A DNA stretch of 64,000 bases from Kryptolebias marmoratus (GCF_001649575.2 NC_051443.1:19419128-19483127), one strand, 5' to 3'; positions 27,311 through 58,021 are shown, numbered from the stretch's first letter. Numbers and translations are program-made. Notes: generated by a model not told the origin, from the letters alone.

Positions 27311-27599
27311 TCAGAGACGAATCCAAATGCATGCTCCAAATCTCACAATACGCGAAAAAAAATATATAAATAAATAAACTCGTTTGAGTTCTTCTGCATC
27401 TCCAATTTCAATATACCCCCCACCTTAATGAACTGTTAAACACTTGTCAGCCTCTTATTTTAACGCGCTGATTGCTGTAATTTTAATAAAAGCCAAACAT
27501 TTGTAACATTACATTATTTTATTTCCTCTATGTTGATTTTAAAGCGAGCAGCTCCGCTCGATTTTCGCTGTCCTAATGAAATGCTGCCACCTGGTGGTA

Positions 27600-28330
27600 T
27601 ATTTAAGGCACTGCACATTTGGAAATCCTGATTAGCCATTGGCTAAGTTTCATCTCAAAATGTGTAGATAGACTAAGATATATCCAGTTTTGTTTTACCA
27701 AAATTAGAGTATGCGTTTTGAATTATTCTGAGCTATGACCACATCAAATTTTAGATAAATATCTGTACAATTGACTGAGGTTCACTTTTTTTGGATTGGC
27801 TAGTGTTAATTAGCTGTGGTGGCCATCTTGAATTAGATTGACTCCAAAGGTTTGTCAGTTGTAGATACAAAATAAATGACTTTTTTTCTCTCTTCCTTAG
27901 TCAGTACTAGGAGTATGTGTTGTGAATGATTCTCAGCTACAACCACTGAAAATTTCAATGAATTATAGCCACTTCTGTTGTTTCTGAAGTCAGATGGCTT
28001 TGGTGGCCATCTTTATTCGATTCGGCTCCAAGGTGTTATCAGTTGTAGATGAACATCCAGTGATTATTTTCTGAAAGCTTTATTAAAATCCATCCAGTGG
28101 TTCATGAGATTTTTTGCTAACAAAGTGGACTCCAAACAGTTAATTGCAACATTTTAGATCTTGTGCAATCCGGTCAAGCTATAAAATTTAATTACAGCCA
28201 TTTTTGCAGCTTTTAGACCAATTGGCCGTGGCAGCCATCTTGCAAGTTTCATTTGAATTCGTCCAGTGGTTCATGACATGTTTTGTTAACAGACAAAAGC
28301 AAAAGCAGTATATTCCACCTTTGCCTTTTG
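27600..28330 (+). repeat. dispersed repeat family A, composite copy 7
   Basis: Three partial sense units follow one another. The marker ggtggccatcttgaattaga appears near 27820, a second gccatctttattcgattcgg near 28005, and a third gtggcagccatcttgcaagt near 28230. Each is followed by the family's cagttgtagat or ccagtggttcatgagat text. The arrangement looks like tandem or nested insertion of the same element. It fills most of the gap between bcr and the atp2a2 3' end. Confidence 0.65.
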
Positions 28331-29229
28331 GGAACAGGTGATAAAAAGTAGTTTAAATAATATTAATAATAAAAAAGACAAATCAAATACTTTAATATTT
28401 TATTTACCTGAAACCACAACCTCAGTAATGCATGTACAATCATTTTTAACCTTCTGAAATGATTGACGTCTTCTCTACGTATGATTAATATCATCCCTCA
28501 AACAGGTGCCATGAGGCGGCCGTACAGCCCCCCTCAGTTTAAATCACAGTTTTACAGCAGTTGATAAAGATTCATAATAATTATAATATAATAGGAATGT
28601 CAAGGCAATAAGAAAACCAGACATGTTTATATTGCAGGTTCACCAAGAAATGAGTCTGTTTAATGCAAAAGACTAAATCATGAAAAGTAAATGGCTTAGT
28701 GATATGCTTAGAGTTTGTAACTAATGGGGCGAAAATATTAAGAAAAAAAATAAAATCAAAATGTTAAGCACAGTCAAGTTTAGCATGAATCAATTCTCCA
28801 TGTCCAACATTGTGCAAATTTTCCAAACAGTTACAATAAAAACAGTGATTTTACAATTTATTAAACACATATCTATCTTAAAACCATCCTAATGTCATTT
28901 GAGTATAATACATTAAAATCTATAAATACAAAAAAAAATGCAAAGCCTACATACAGCTGAATCACATGCATGAATGCTTTGTAGACTCATGTACAGCTAA
29001 GACCCTTCAACCCAATGTTTTGGAAATTCCCCACGTGACACGGTAACATGAGAGGTCTTCATGCAAGAGGGATTCAGTGAGGCCGCTCTGACCTTCCCTG
29101 CACATAAAACTGGATTATTATTATATTTAAGCACAAAAATGCAAAGGTATGTTGTGTGGTAATGTTTGTGGTTGTGATGCAAGGGGCAAAAAGAAAACAA
29201 AGAATCGTATTTTTTTACATATTCGGTCA
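28331..29229. other. AT-rich gap between bcr and the atp2a2 3' end
   Basis: I see no exon, repeat with recognisable ends, or RNA gene here. Several TTTATT words (AATAAA on the minus strand, for example near 28855) could serve as distal poly(A) signals for atp2a2. Confidence 0.5.
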
Positions 29230-29373
29230 TTGTATTCCTTTTTACCGGTTTATTGGTACAAAGTGATGGTCTTGGTGGTGTCGGCGTTTCAAGCGTGAGC
29301 GCACACTATGGACAGAAGGACTCCTCCAGAGTCCTATTCCAATCTTTCACTGCAAGTTTTCATGAAAGCCAAC
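29230..29373 (-). other. atp2a2: candidate alternative terminal exon of atp2a2 (SERCA2a type)
   Basis: On the minus strand, a pyrimidine-rich TTTCTTCTTTCTTTTAG acceptor is followed by GTTGGCTTTCATGA. Joined to the internal donor of the last atp2a2 coding exon (after 32155), the frame reads Gly-Trp-Leu-Ser-stop, for a total of 996 residues. Human SERCA2a is 997 residues and also ends in four isoform-specific residues. A canonical AATAAA (29249-29254 on this strand) follows about 120 bp downstream, as expected of a terminal exon. Splicing is inferred, not shown. Confidence 0.5.
29249..29254 (-). terminator. atp2a2: AATAAA poly(A) signal, atp2a2 3' end
   Basis: Canonical hexamer on the minus strand inside the candidate terminal exon. 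It is the nearest clear AATAAA to the atp2a2 coding region outside the transposon remnant at 29573-30262. Confidence 0.5.
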
Positions 29374-29572
29374 CTAAAAGAAAGAAGAAACGATGTCAGA
29401 ACAGAACACTGGCTTTAAAAGAAAATTAAAAAAGCTCAATTTTTATCCTGTTCAAAGATGGATTTTTGTGAAGCATGTGTCAGAAGGGTGAGAAGAACAG
29501 CACGCCTGACATTCACTACAGTGGCATGTGGTCACAGAATGACACGTGATTACTCCCTTGCTTAAGGACATT

Positions 29573-30262
29573 TACAACCAACTCGGAAAAAAGTTGGGGC
29601 TTTGTGTGAAATATAAATCAAAACAGAATGCAGTGATTTGCAAATCTCATAAATCCATATTTTATTTGCAGTGTAACACAGTAACCATGAAACGTTTAAA
29701 CTAAAAACTTGTATTTTTTGGAGGTTAGGGTTAAAATTTTATATTCTTTTTGGAAACCAGACGCCGTGTCCTCTTTAGTACAGAGGAACCATCTGACTTA
29801 TCAGCAGGCAGTTCGAAAGCCTGCCTCTCTGATGGTATGGAGGTGCATGAGTGCCTCTGGCAATGGGCAGACTACACATCTGGAAAGGCTCCACCAATAC
29901 AGAACAGATACAGGTTTTAGGACACATACTTCCATCCAGATGTCATTTTCAGGGACAGCCATGCAGATTACAGCAACTCAATGCTAAACTTCATAGAATA
30001 AGAGTCCACGTGCTGAAGCAGCCATTTCACTCAAAAAAAAAAAAAAAACTCCAGCAACTGGGTGTTATTTGAAGAGGGGACGCTTCACAGTGGTATGCAT
30101 GACCCTGTACCAACTGTTGAGGAGAGTTGCTGCATAAAGTTCAAATTTACCTAAATTTTTCTTTACAATAACAGTTTCTTAGTTTAAACATTTGATGTGT
30201 TTATGGTGTTTAAATATGGGTTTATGCATTCTGTTTTTATTTATCTTTTACACAGTATAATT
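29573..30262 (+). mobile_element. degenerate Tc1/mariner-like element, internally deleted
   Basis: The left end, starting at a TA dinucleotide, reads tacaaccaactcggaaaaaa and then tgcagtgatttgcaaatctc. The right end carries gcattctgtttttatttatc and ttttacacagta, the expected inverted counterpart. Between them lie remnants of the DDE transposase in a plus frame (29709-29987), including a FWKPDAVSS-like and a RKPASLMVW-like segment. The helix-turn-helix half is deleted and frames are broken, so the copy is inactive. A related copy is at 48953-50000. Confidence 0.75.
29709..29987 (+). pseudogene. Tc1-like transposase fragment
   Basis: A 92-codon open stretch retains the middle of a Tc1-like transposase (the RKPASLMVW region of the DDE domain). 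The N-terminal DNA-binding part and the C-terminal acidic catalytic residue region are missing or out of frame. Confidence 0.7.
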
Positions 30263-32002
30263 CTGAAAATCTTCATTTAAATACTTCCACATGAGACACA
30301 ACGATCATGAGATATTGTCTCGTTTCTTCTGTAATGATGTGTTTAGTGGAGGATGTAAGAAATGGATACTCACGCTAGTGACAGGGGAGCCAATGGAAGG
30401 CATTGAAGAAAAAAACAAATTATTAAGACAAACAAGTGGATGAGAACAACCAGGCTTCTACCTACAACACATGCTTTTGATGGGGTTTTTTTTTCACACA
30501 AAGAAATGTTCACACAAATTAATGCTCAATTAGTGCAATCGACTCAGATTCAAAATGGAGATTAAACCACAAACTAAGCCCTCTGAGGTCTAAGGTTGTG
30601 TTTTGAAAAGCTGCTTGCCATGTTAAGTCAAGAAAACTCGAGCATTTGTGTCTGAAATGATTTGTATTCAAGTAAAATATACACATACAAAAACACTGGG
30701 TATGAAACTGAAAATCACGAGCCTCAAATGTTTAAATAAAGACAGAAAACACTTGATTCAAAGGGTTCATGAGTGTATTTTTCTTGAAGTAAAAAAAAAA
30801 AACAACAATGTTTTTTATCTGCAATCAATGTTCATATGAAAACGTTGCTGTATTAGTATTACTCTTTAAAGATTACCGTCCTTTGAATCAAACGCTATGG
30901 AGATGGTAAACAAACATACAGCATCCCCACCCAGCTCTGTCTCCAAAGCAGAACACAAATAAAGTTAAAGAATGCCACAAGTTCATACAAACAAAATATA
31001 TCCTTAAAATGGGGTTAAAGGGGGAAAAGATTTTGTTCTTCGTTTTCTGCACAAGCAAATAGGGGGCACACCTCAGATGTCATCTTTTAGCAAGACTGTT
31101 GAAAAGCGTGTCGAGATAAGCAAAACCTATTCTTCCATCAAGTTGAGGTAGCTGTGCTCTGCCAGGTGCAGAAAAACTGACTTATTTTCAACCATCACTG
31201 TAAAAATAAAAAAAATGCTTTACAAAGTTATTTACGCTTTAACAGGGGGAACGAACACAATTAAATTAGAAATGAGAAACCACAGAGTTCATGCTTGGTC
31301 ACAAGGACATGCAGCTTTTTTTTTTTGTTTTGTTTCACGATTTTTTTTGTTTTTTTCCTTTAGTTTAAGCCAAACCTTTCCCCATCCTTGTCTGCCATTT
31401 GGAGCTTGTCCTCTCAGAGTTTTTACTGAAGACACAATGGTAAAACAAAAAGAAACAAATCAAGGCGATATCTCTAAGTCACGCTGGTTAAACGATTTAC
31501 AAAGCCATAAAAAAAATGCTGCATAAAATAGTGTTCAATCTCTGTACAGATCAAATAATTTGATATCTTAAACTTTCTTTTCATTGGGGAGGGAACCTAA
31601 ACAAAACTATTTTTTTAGAATTGTAGTGACATAGGACATCTTTAAAACATACCTTACAGGTAATATTAACAAAGAAAAATGGCAACACTATTTGCTTTTA
31701 AACCAGCAACACAGTCCAAAGCTATGGGAGTGGTGGTCCTCTAACTCATTTTAAAGCCTCATCCATTCACAAGTCCTATCTCAACTCAAAACAAACAACC
31801 TTTCAACTTTTTATATTATGTTAGATTTGATGAGTTGGTCCTTCTCGTGCACACAAGCTCACGCACCCACGCTAAGTCTACAAACGCTCACACACACTAG
31901 CTATGCACATTTAAGAAGGCAGACAGAGAAGGAAACAGGGAGGTGATGGCAGTGGGAGGGGGGAGGGGGGGATGAAAACAGTTGAGGTTGTGCTCAGGTC
32001 AG
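30263..32002 (-). other. atp2a2: atp2a2 3' UTR / last intron for the alternative 3' end
   Basis: This is the sequence downstream of the SERCA2b stop. It is untranslated in the long isoform and would be intron in the SERCA2a-type transcript. No AATAAA was found on the minus strand between 32002 and about 30260. A second acceptor-like site (pyrimidine-rich stretch ending TGTCACTAG) lies near 30375. Joined to the internal donor it would give Ala-stop, so it is a weaker alternative. Confidence 0.45.
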
Positions 32003-51540
<19,538 letters not shown>

Positions 51541-52460
51541 CATAATCCAAGTTATAGACAGTTCTTTGGCAGGCTGTTGAAAAATATAATCAGATATCCT
51601 ATCTTTAATTGCATTCTTAGATATCAATAACATAATTCGTTCTAATTAAAAAGAAGTTGAATTAAATATAGATTTTTAGAATGACTTAAAAAGCATTCCA
51701 ATTAATAAAAATGAACATTTTAAGTCTTTACAGCTGATATTGCATCTTTCTTTAAAAAAGCAGAGCATTGTGTGTTACTGGCCTTTTAAGGGTTTCAGTT
51801 ATTTTTAAAATTATTTTGATTTTAAAACCTTCTTTTTATTCATTAAGCAGCATCAAATGGGTAATTTATCGCTTTAGCAATTAGGTGCTAATTTATCCTC
51901 TGTATATTTTAAAATTTACACTTGCCATTGTATTGATTTTACTTTGCAGATTTTCTCCTTTTAAGACAACGGGTTTAATTTTACTTGAGGTGCGTTCAGT
52001 AAAAGTTCCTCACACATAGTGTACACACAAACACAGCTTTGCTTTCTAAATTACTGTCAGTGATATTATTAATTTCCAGTATTTTTGGAGGGGGTCTGTG
52101 ATAAATCCCAGTCTCTGTCAGACTATTCGAGTGAGGCATTGGCTTTCTTTCCATCTTCTTATCATGGTGTCAGAAAGCTTTTATCTGTCACTGGAGCCCT
52201 ATGAGTTGTCTCTGAAACGAAACAAAACTGTTATCTTAGGCAGAAGGCTCCTTCAGGCTGTTTGCATCAAAATCCTCAGATAAGTTCAGATAACACCTGG
52301 AGGTAGTTTGCAGTTTCTGTCGTCTATCTTGAAGACGAGTTATTTTCAGACGCTGTGATAAATGTGTTTTGTCACAGAGAACTCTCTCGATTGATAAAGA
52401 AAGACAAATAATAATAAAAAAATGTGTCAATCATCTGTTTGGACACCCAACAGCTTAAGG

Positions 52461-52763
52461 CATTGGTTCTCAAAGTTGGGGTCATGAAACAGGAATGTGG
52501 GGTCCTGAGATGATCTACAAAATTAAACTAAGTTAAAGAAAATGATTGTGTATTGTATGATTTATGACATAAATGTTACAAAAAATGAAACCAGGAGACT
52601 TAAATTGATAAAAGTAGTTGTTATGGTTGTTTTTGTTGCTGTGATACTCTTGTTTAATGGCTTGTAAGCAAAGTTTGTGCACTTCAATTAGCAATAGTTT
52701 TGGTCACAAATCTCTACTACTGTTATTCTGTGATTTAAAACCTGGAAACTTTGAGAACCACTG
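52461..52763. mobile_element. hAT-type MITE with terminal inverted repeats and 8-bp target duplication
   Basis: The left end CATTGGTTCTCAAAG is the near inverse of the right end CTTTGAGAACCACTG. The flanks are GCTTAAGG (52453-52460) and GCTTAAAG (52764-52771), matching at seven of eight bases, which is the duplication length of hAT elements. At 303 bp with no coding sequence it is nonautonomous. Confidence 0.85.
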
Positions 52764-53392
52764 GCTTAAAGGGTAAATGAAGAATAATGATGTTTTCTAC
52801 AGGGAGCCTTATATAGTTTGTTTAACATACGTTTTATGTTGTATAACTGGGTCTGCATATACCCATTATTTAAAATACATAGATTTAGTGTTAAAGGTAC
52901 TCACTGCAAACTATGAAATCAGACATAAAAAGGTTATCCTGAATTATAACCAATGGTCCAGTTGGAAAGATTTTACTTCTCTAGTTTTACAGATGTGCAG
53001 TTCTAAAATGTGGGTCCATACTCAATGTAAACAAAGCAACCTGCAGAAAGCCATGTGGAAACTTATTTGCACTGTACTCACCAAATCTTAGAATAAATAT
53101 GTACCATTACATTCAGCTTATCGGACTTCTTGATCCCAGACGGTGCGGTAAATGTTCTTTTTTCCACAATAACATCACACTTTATGTTGTGTGAAATTCA
53201 TGTGTGATTGCCATTTGAATGAGACGTGTAAACTGCATACAGTATATTATAAATCATTAATTTAATCTTTGTGGTTATTTATTCAATCCAACACTCCACC
53301 ATGCCCTTCTTTGATGCTGTTATGAAGAAAACTACATGATTGTTTGCATTACAAAGCCTAAAAAATGACTCTTTCACATGGAACACCATCAG

Positions 53393-53395
<3 letters not shown>

Positions 53396-53441
<46 letters not shown>
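53396..53441. repeat. (AT)n microsatellite
   Basis: An uninterrupted run of about 23 TA units, self-complementary. Confidence 0.95.
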
Positions 53442-53445
<4 letters not shown>

Positions 53446-54973
53446 TAGTTGATCACCTTATAAGGTTGCATAAAAAGTGAAATATTCAATGACAGCCCAG
53501 GATAAGATGGTTTACATGAAATAGTTTGGCCTCTTCACAATCAGCAGCAGCCTTTTTTGAGGTGTCCTTGATAAAGACACAGACACCTCTCAACATAATT
53601 TGATTTTCGTCGTTATTCAAATGTGTGACAGTTCCATGAGTCACAGCTTAGTATAATAAGTGGCTTCTGTGAAGCAGAAAAGATCCTTTCTTTAATATGA
53701 AAAATAACAACTCTGTATACAGCAAGGACATCCTCCTGATGAAAATAAACAAAAGAACCACATGAAATCTGGAATTAGGTGCTATTAAGGAAAGCAAAAT
53801 CTCTATGAAGTTACTTACAAATGTTACTGTACCCCATAAAATGTACATTTTAAATTACTGCTTTTTATTTCTAAAAAAAAGCAGCAACCCCACAAGCTGA
53901 ATGATCATTTTTGGTGTCAATTTATCTTGAAAAAGGTGCATATATGCTGAAATATTTTTTTCAGTCACATTCAGGTGTTCATAAATGTGATTTTGCTCCC
54001 TCCAAGTGGACAAAATCATTACTGCAGGCTGTGGTCTTTGTAAACTTAATAAAACAAGTTCAGTTCAGTGTCCTTGGTTTCTTTATTTAAATTCATATGC
54101 TGCAATTATTAGAAACTCTTACATTTGAGTTTTAATTATACAGTTCTAATAATTTAATCTTTATCTTAATTTTTTTGTTTTTTAATTTATCATTTCGCAA
54201 CAAGCAGCTTGATGAAACACTAATCAAAAAACAACTTTTACTTGCTTGATTTTACATTTTAACATAACCAAATAACACTGTATTTATAGCACACAACAGC
54301 ACATCAAATTGATTAATTAATTAAATTATAATTTAATAATTATTATTATTAATTAAACAAATATCCAAATCGTTGTAAATAGAATTTATCATCTTTGGAC
54401 CAAAATCATTTTGAATGCCCCCCTTGACAAAAGAAACTGAATATTGTTTGACTGGATTATTTGTCCTAACTCATGTAAAAGCTTCTATTAGCAAGTAAAA
54501 TTGATGAAAAAATCTTCAGAAGCTGAAGATGACAGAAAAACACTTTGTAGCAGGTGTAATAATGAACTCAAATATGCCTGTCTCTGCACGGTTGACACAT
54601 AACTCTTTCAGTTAAAAAAAGTTTAAAATTAATTGAATGCTATATGAAAGGATATTAACCAATGTGAATTGCATAAAACAAAATCACATTAACAGAAACA
54701 TGTTCAAAATAAATCAGCTTATAATCAGGTTATTTTAATCAGTTGGTTATCTAATAAGAATATCATAAATAATAGTATTGAAATATTATTTTTATTTGCA
54801 TTTTAATTGCAACAAAACTAACATAGGCATTTTCAGGGCCAATAACTGTGTTTATTGATTAACATAAGAAACAAAAGATCCTATAAGTTAGATTATTTCA
54901 GTAGAAATTTCAGGACAAAACAATAAATAACCTTTAAAAACTATATTTGACAAAAACAACCAGGAAACTCCCG

Positions 54974-54981
54974 TGACGTCA
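54974..54981. promoter_or_regulatory. pus1: palindromic CRE (TGACGTCA), pus1 promoter
   Basis: Perfect CRE 279 bp upstream of the first pus1 ATG and 22 bp before a TCTCGCGAGA palindrome, inside the CpG-richer block. Confidence 0.65.
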
Positions 54982-55003
54982 TCAGAAACGCGAACTAGTT
55001 GAG

Positions 55004-55013
55004 TCTCGCGAGA
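55004..55013. promoter_or_regulatory. pus1: TCTCGCGAGA palindrome, pus1 promoter
   Basis: An exact copy of the 10-bp palindrome found in TATA-less CpG promoters of housekeeping genes, recognised by BANP. It fits a ubiquitously expressed RNA-modification gene. Confidence 0.7.
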
Positions 55014-55259
55014 TTATCGTCAGTGGTCAGTTGACCGCACCATGTGTGACCGGTGACCGCGTTCAGCACCTTTCTGTTCAGCTGTGGCCTTTTCCGTCTT
55101 CTGTTCGTGGACGTTTACAATTAAAGTTACCGAAAAGACGTTTAAACACTTTGTTTTAGAAAAGCGTCGAGCGCTAATTCGCGCTAAACGTCTGAGCTAA
55201 CGGAGCAGTCGGCAGCTCGTAGCTGCAGCTCCTTCCCATAAATTGTAGTTTAGCTTGAC

Positions 55260-55320
55260 ATGTTTATAGTCCGACCGCTGTTGAGTTCAGTGAAGTCCCG
55301 ACAGACGCTAAAGAAAACCA
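55260..55320 (+). CDS. pus1: pus1 coding exon 1 (mitochondrial leader)
   Basis: Residues 1-20 plus one base, with five basic and no acidic residues. Donor GTAAGT. The frame is kept across the next acceptor, which supports real coding use. The Kozak context (gacATGt) is weak, so leaky scanning to Met30 is plausible. Confidence 0.75.
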
Positions 55321-57188
55321 GTAAGTCAACGTAACAGGTTTGAACTTATTCATTTTATTGGCTTGAATTAGTCACTTCCTGTTCTGTCGTTATACATTTA
55401 CTGTTTATAGACTGTCGGGCTAAAAGTACATCAATATGAAGACATAAATGAGACATTTGTTTTTGTTTTCACTTCACAGGTTGCCTTTTTAAAGTCTTGT
55501 CCACTATGAGTGATGATTCGACAGCTGGTCCGCTGCTGAAAAGGCCAAATGAGGAGAATCATGATGAGGATTCTGTTGAGAGAGCTACCAAACGAGTAAA
55601 AATAGACGAAGAACACACTGAAGATAGCAGGAAATATCCTAAAAAGAAAGTGGTTCTGCTCCTGGCGTACTCTGGCAAGGGATACTACGGCATGCAGGTG
55701 TGTTGATGCTCATTTGCCATGCTCCTTCTATGTTTATATCTATAATTGGTCTCCTTCTTTTAGAGGAATCACAGAAACTCCCAGTTTAAGACCATTGAAG
55801 ACGATCTGGTCACTGCTCTTATAAAGTCTGGCTGCATTCCTGAAGATCATGGAGACGAAATGAAGAAGATGTCTTTCCAAAGATGTGCCAGGACAGATAA
55901 AGTACGTGTTCATGCACATTAGTAGGTTGGAAGAAAAATCTACATTTATGTGATCAAAAGAAGGGGTGAAAAAACACAATTTCTATTGTTATATGTCTGC
56001 ATTTGCAGTATGTTTGCTGATACTAACAGAAACTCCTGGCTAGTTAAAGAGTAAACCATGATTTCAGTGGTCCATATCTGTTGATAGTTTGGGTTATAAT
56101 ATGCTGTTGGACAATTTTACATAAATTGGTTTGGCATATTTCCAGTATGACATGTTTTTTTTCTTGTACATAGAGTGTTTCTGCTGCTGGTCAAGTGGTT
56201 TCTCTGAAGCTGCGGTTGATCGAGGACATAATAGATAAAATCAATGAACATTTGCCTCAACAGATCAGGGTGCTTGGTGAGACTCTTGTATTAAATATCT
56301 CTTAAGCTTTGTTAATTGGTCTTTGGGATAACAAGTCCATGATGTTTTTACTTTTGTTCCCACAGGACTCAAACGAGTGACCCAGAGTTTCAATTCCAAA
56401 AACAAATGTGACGCTCGTACATACTCCTACATGCTTCCAACTGCGGCCTTTGCCCCAAAAGACTATGATATTGAGAATATAGCAAGCTTTCGGCTGGAGC
56501 CGGAGACACTTCAGAGGGTGAACTGTCTGTTTGCCCTCTACAAAGGCACTCATAACTTCCACAACTTCACCTCCCAGAAGACTCCAAAGGACCCAAGTGC
56601 ACGCCGCTACATCATGGAGATGTCCTGTGGAGAGCCTTTTATCCGCAACAATTACGAGTTTGCAGTGATCACTGTGCGAGGCCAGAGCTTTATGATGCAC
56701 CAAATTCGCAAGATGATCGGCCTGGTGATTGCGGTGATCAAGGGCTATGCAACAGAAAAGATAATGGAGCGGAGCTGGGAGGAGGAGAAGGCGGATATTC
56801 CCAAAGCTCCAGGACTCGGGCTGGTCCTCGAACGGGTTCACTTTGACCAGTACAACAAACGCTTCGGAGGGGACGGCCTGCACGAGCGGCTGGAATGGGA
56901 CCACCTGGAGGAGGCAATCAAGGCCTTCAAAGAGGCTCACATTTACCCCACCATCGTTGAGACGGAGTGTGAGGAGGGCTCTATGGTCAACTGGATGGCC
57001 ACGCTTCCCATCCATAACTTTGAAGCGACATCTAGCGAAACACAAGATAATAAGAATCAAAAACAGGTATCTGGGCTTTCTGATTTATCTGACATGTATG
57101 TTTAAAATTGACAATGTTGCTTATTGTAATTCTGTCTCTTCCCTTTTCCCCTTAGGACAACGAAGATGAAGGGAGCAACTCTGATTAG
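55260..57188 (+). CDS. pus1: Pseudouridine synthase 1 (PUS1), 6 coding exons
   Basis: PUS1 is a TruA-family enzyme that converts uridine to pseudouridine in cytosolic and mitochondrial tRNAs and some mRNAs. Exons sum to 1254 nt, 417 residues (human 427). The start at 55260 gives a basic, serine-rich leader ([14 protein letters not shown]) typical of mitochondrial import. An in-frame ATG at 55506 (Met30) would give a 388-residue nuclear form whose early KRVKIDEE looks like a nuclear signal. Landmarks: [34 protein letters not shown] with catalytic Asp138, [41 protein letters not shown] and [13 protein letters not shown]. Human PUS1 has Gly after RTDK, but here it is Ser140. The gene lies head-to-tail with noc4l, as in mammals. 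Confidence 0.95.
55480..55697 (+). CDS. pus1: pus1 coding exon 2
   Basis: Residues 21-93. Contains the alternative start Met30 (ATG at 55506), an acidic region with KRVKID, and the first TruA strand [11 protein letters not shown]. Donor GTGTGT. Confidence 0.95.
55764..55901 (+). CDS. pus1: pus1 coding exon 3 (catalytic aspartate)
   Basis: Residues 94-139, ending [10 protein letters not shown]. Asp138 is the nucleophile of the TruA family. The intron falls directly after the Lys. Confidence 0.96.
56174..56276 (+). CDS. pus1: pus1 coding exon 4
   Basis: Residues 140-173, [18 protein letters not shown] through LPQQIRVL. The first codon is AGT (Ser) where the family has GGT/GGN (Gly). Confidence 0.95.
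56366..57066 (+). CDS. pus1: pus1 coding exon 5
   Basis: The large 3' exon, residues 174-407. It carries the RNA-binding and active-site loop motifs [30 protein letters not shown] and [20 protein letters not shown]. The long open frame on the opposite strand is a shadow of this exon. Confidence 0.97.
57156..57188 (+). CDS. pus1: pus1 coding exon 6 (C-terminus)
   Basis: Ten acidic residues ([10 protein letters not shown]) and a TAG stop, after a CCCTTTTCCCCTTAG acceptor. Similar acidic tails end other vertebrate PUS1 proteins. If the preceding donor were not used, the frame would run on to [12 protein letters not shown] and stop at 57103-57105. Confidence 0.85.
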   Translation, partial: DNEDEGSNSD

Positions 57189-57220
57189 ATCATCCCTGCA
57201 GAGACTTACATTTTGTTTAA

Positions 57221-57226
57221 AATAAA
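57221..57226 (+). terminator. pus1: AATAAA poly(A) signal of pus1
   Basis: Canonical hexamer 33 bp after the stop. Further AATAAA words lie near 57273 and 57375. Confidence 0.7.
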
Positions 57227-57880
57227 ATCTCTTTTATGTTGAGTATAATTGCTCTGTTTTTCAATTTAGTGGGAATAAATCACATTTCGTATATACGATG
57301 ATTGATAATAATCATAATAAAAGCTTCTTATTTCTTTGTGGCAATCTGTTTCCTGGTGTTTCTTTAAAGTTGAAATAAATATAGACGCATAGTTCATGCA
57401 GGAGCTACATTACACTGACATTAACTGCTTGAGTTGTAACATTTGAATTCTCTAAGTAAATATCAAGTCTATTTAGGTTAGTTTATTACACTTTTTATAT
57501 TTTATTTCAAATAATGAAAATAATTTCAGTTATTAATGTAAACGGGGTTCAATACAGTTAAAGTTGTGACACCTTATGTGAAATTTGTTAGTGTTCATAA
57601 TGAGAGCGCCATCTTGTGGTCATCTACTGAATATTTTGGACAATTGCTGCATTCAATGACCGTTGGATTGAGTAAGCTGTTCTCTTTAACCAAGATCGTC
57701 ATACTGAAATGTTAGTCAAGAATATTATCTGTTTGTGCGTTTGTATCAAACTTACCACTAGTTTCTCTAAATTTCAGTCGAAATGTGTACATTATTGAAG
57801 ATGTTGTCGCTGCTGACGATTTAAGTATCCTTTTCCGTATTCTCGACAAGTCACGCGAACGCAGCATCAAGTCAGTAAAC
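57227..57880 (+). promoter_or_regulatory. noc4l: pus1-noc4l gap with probable noc4l promoter
   Basis: A 0.65 kb AT-rich gap. A CGCCATCTTG word (YY1/CTCF-like) lies at 57607-57616. The region just before the noc4l ATG is CpG-containing. No TATA box is clear. Confidence 0.35.
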
Positions 57881-58021
57881 ATGGCGCCGACCAAAAAGCG
57901 CAACGTGAGTTCGGAGTTAAATCTAAAAAGAGCTAAAATCGACTTAGACGGTGTTGTTGAACGTCTGCTTTTAAGCCGAAAGCACGCCAATGATGTTTTT
58001 GACATTTTCGAGTTTCTCCAG
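57881..58021 (+). CDS. noc4l: noc4l coding exon 1
   Basis: Residues 1-47. A short basic leader (MAPTKKRN) then ERLLLSRKHANDVFDIFEFL, matching the NOC4L N-terminal helix. Ends phase 0 at GTAAAA. Confidence 0.92.

Larger units (their letters stand above)
51541..54959. other. AT-rich intergenic gap between atp2a2 and pus1
   Basis: Between the divergent promoters. Apart from the hAT-type MITE and the (AT)n tract I see nothing recognisable. Open frames are short and AT-driven. Confidence 0.6.

Noticed and set aside
56302..57060. 252-codon open frame on the minus strand
   Set aside because: It is the antisense of pus1 exon 5, whose plus frame has continuous PUS1 homology and correct splice sites.
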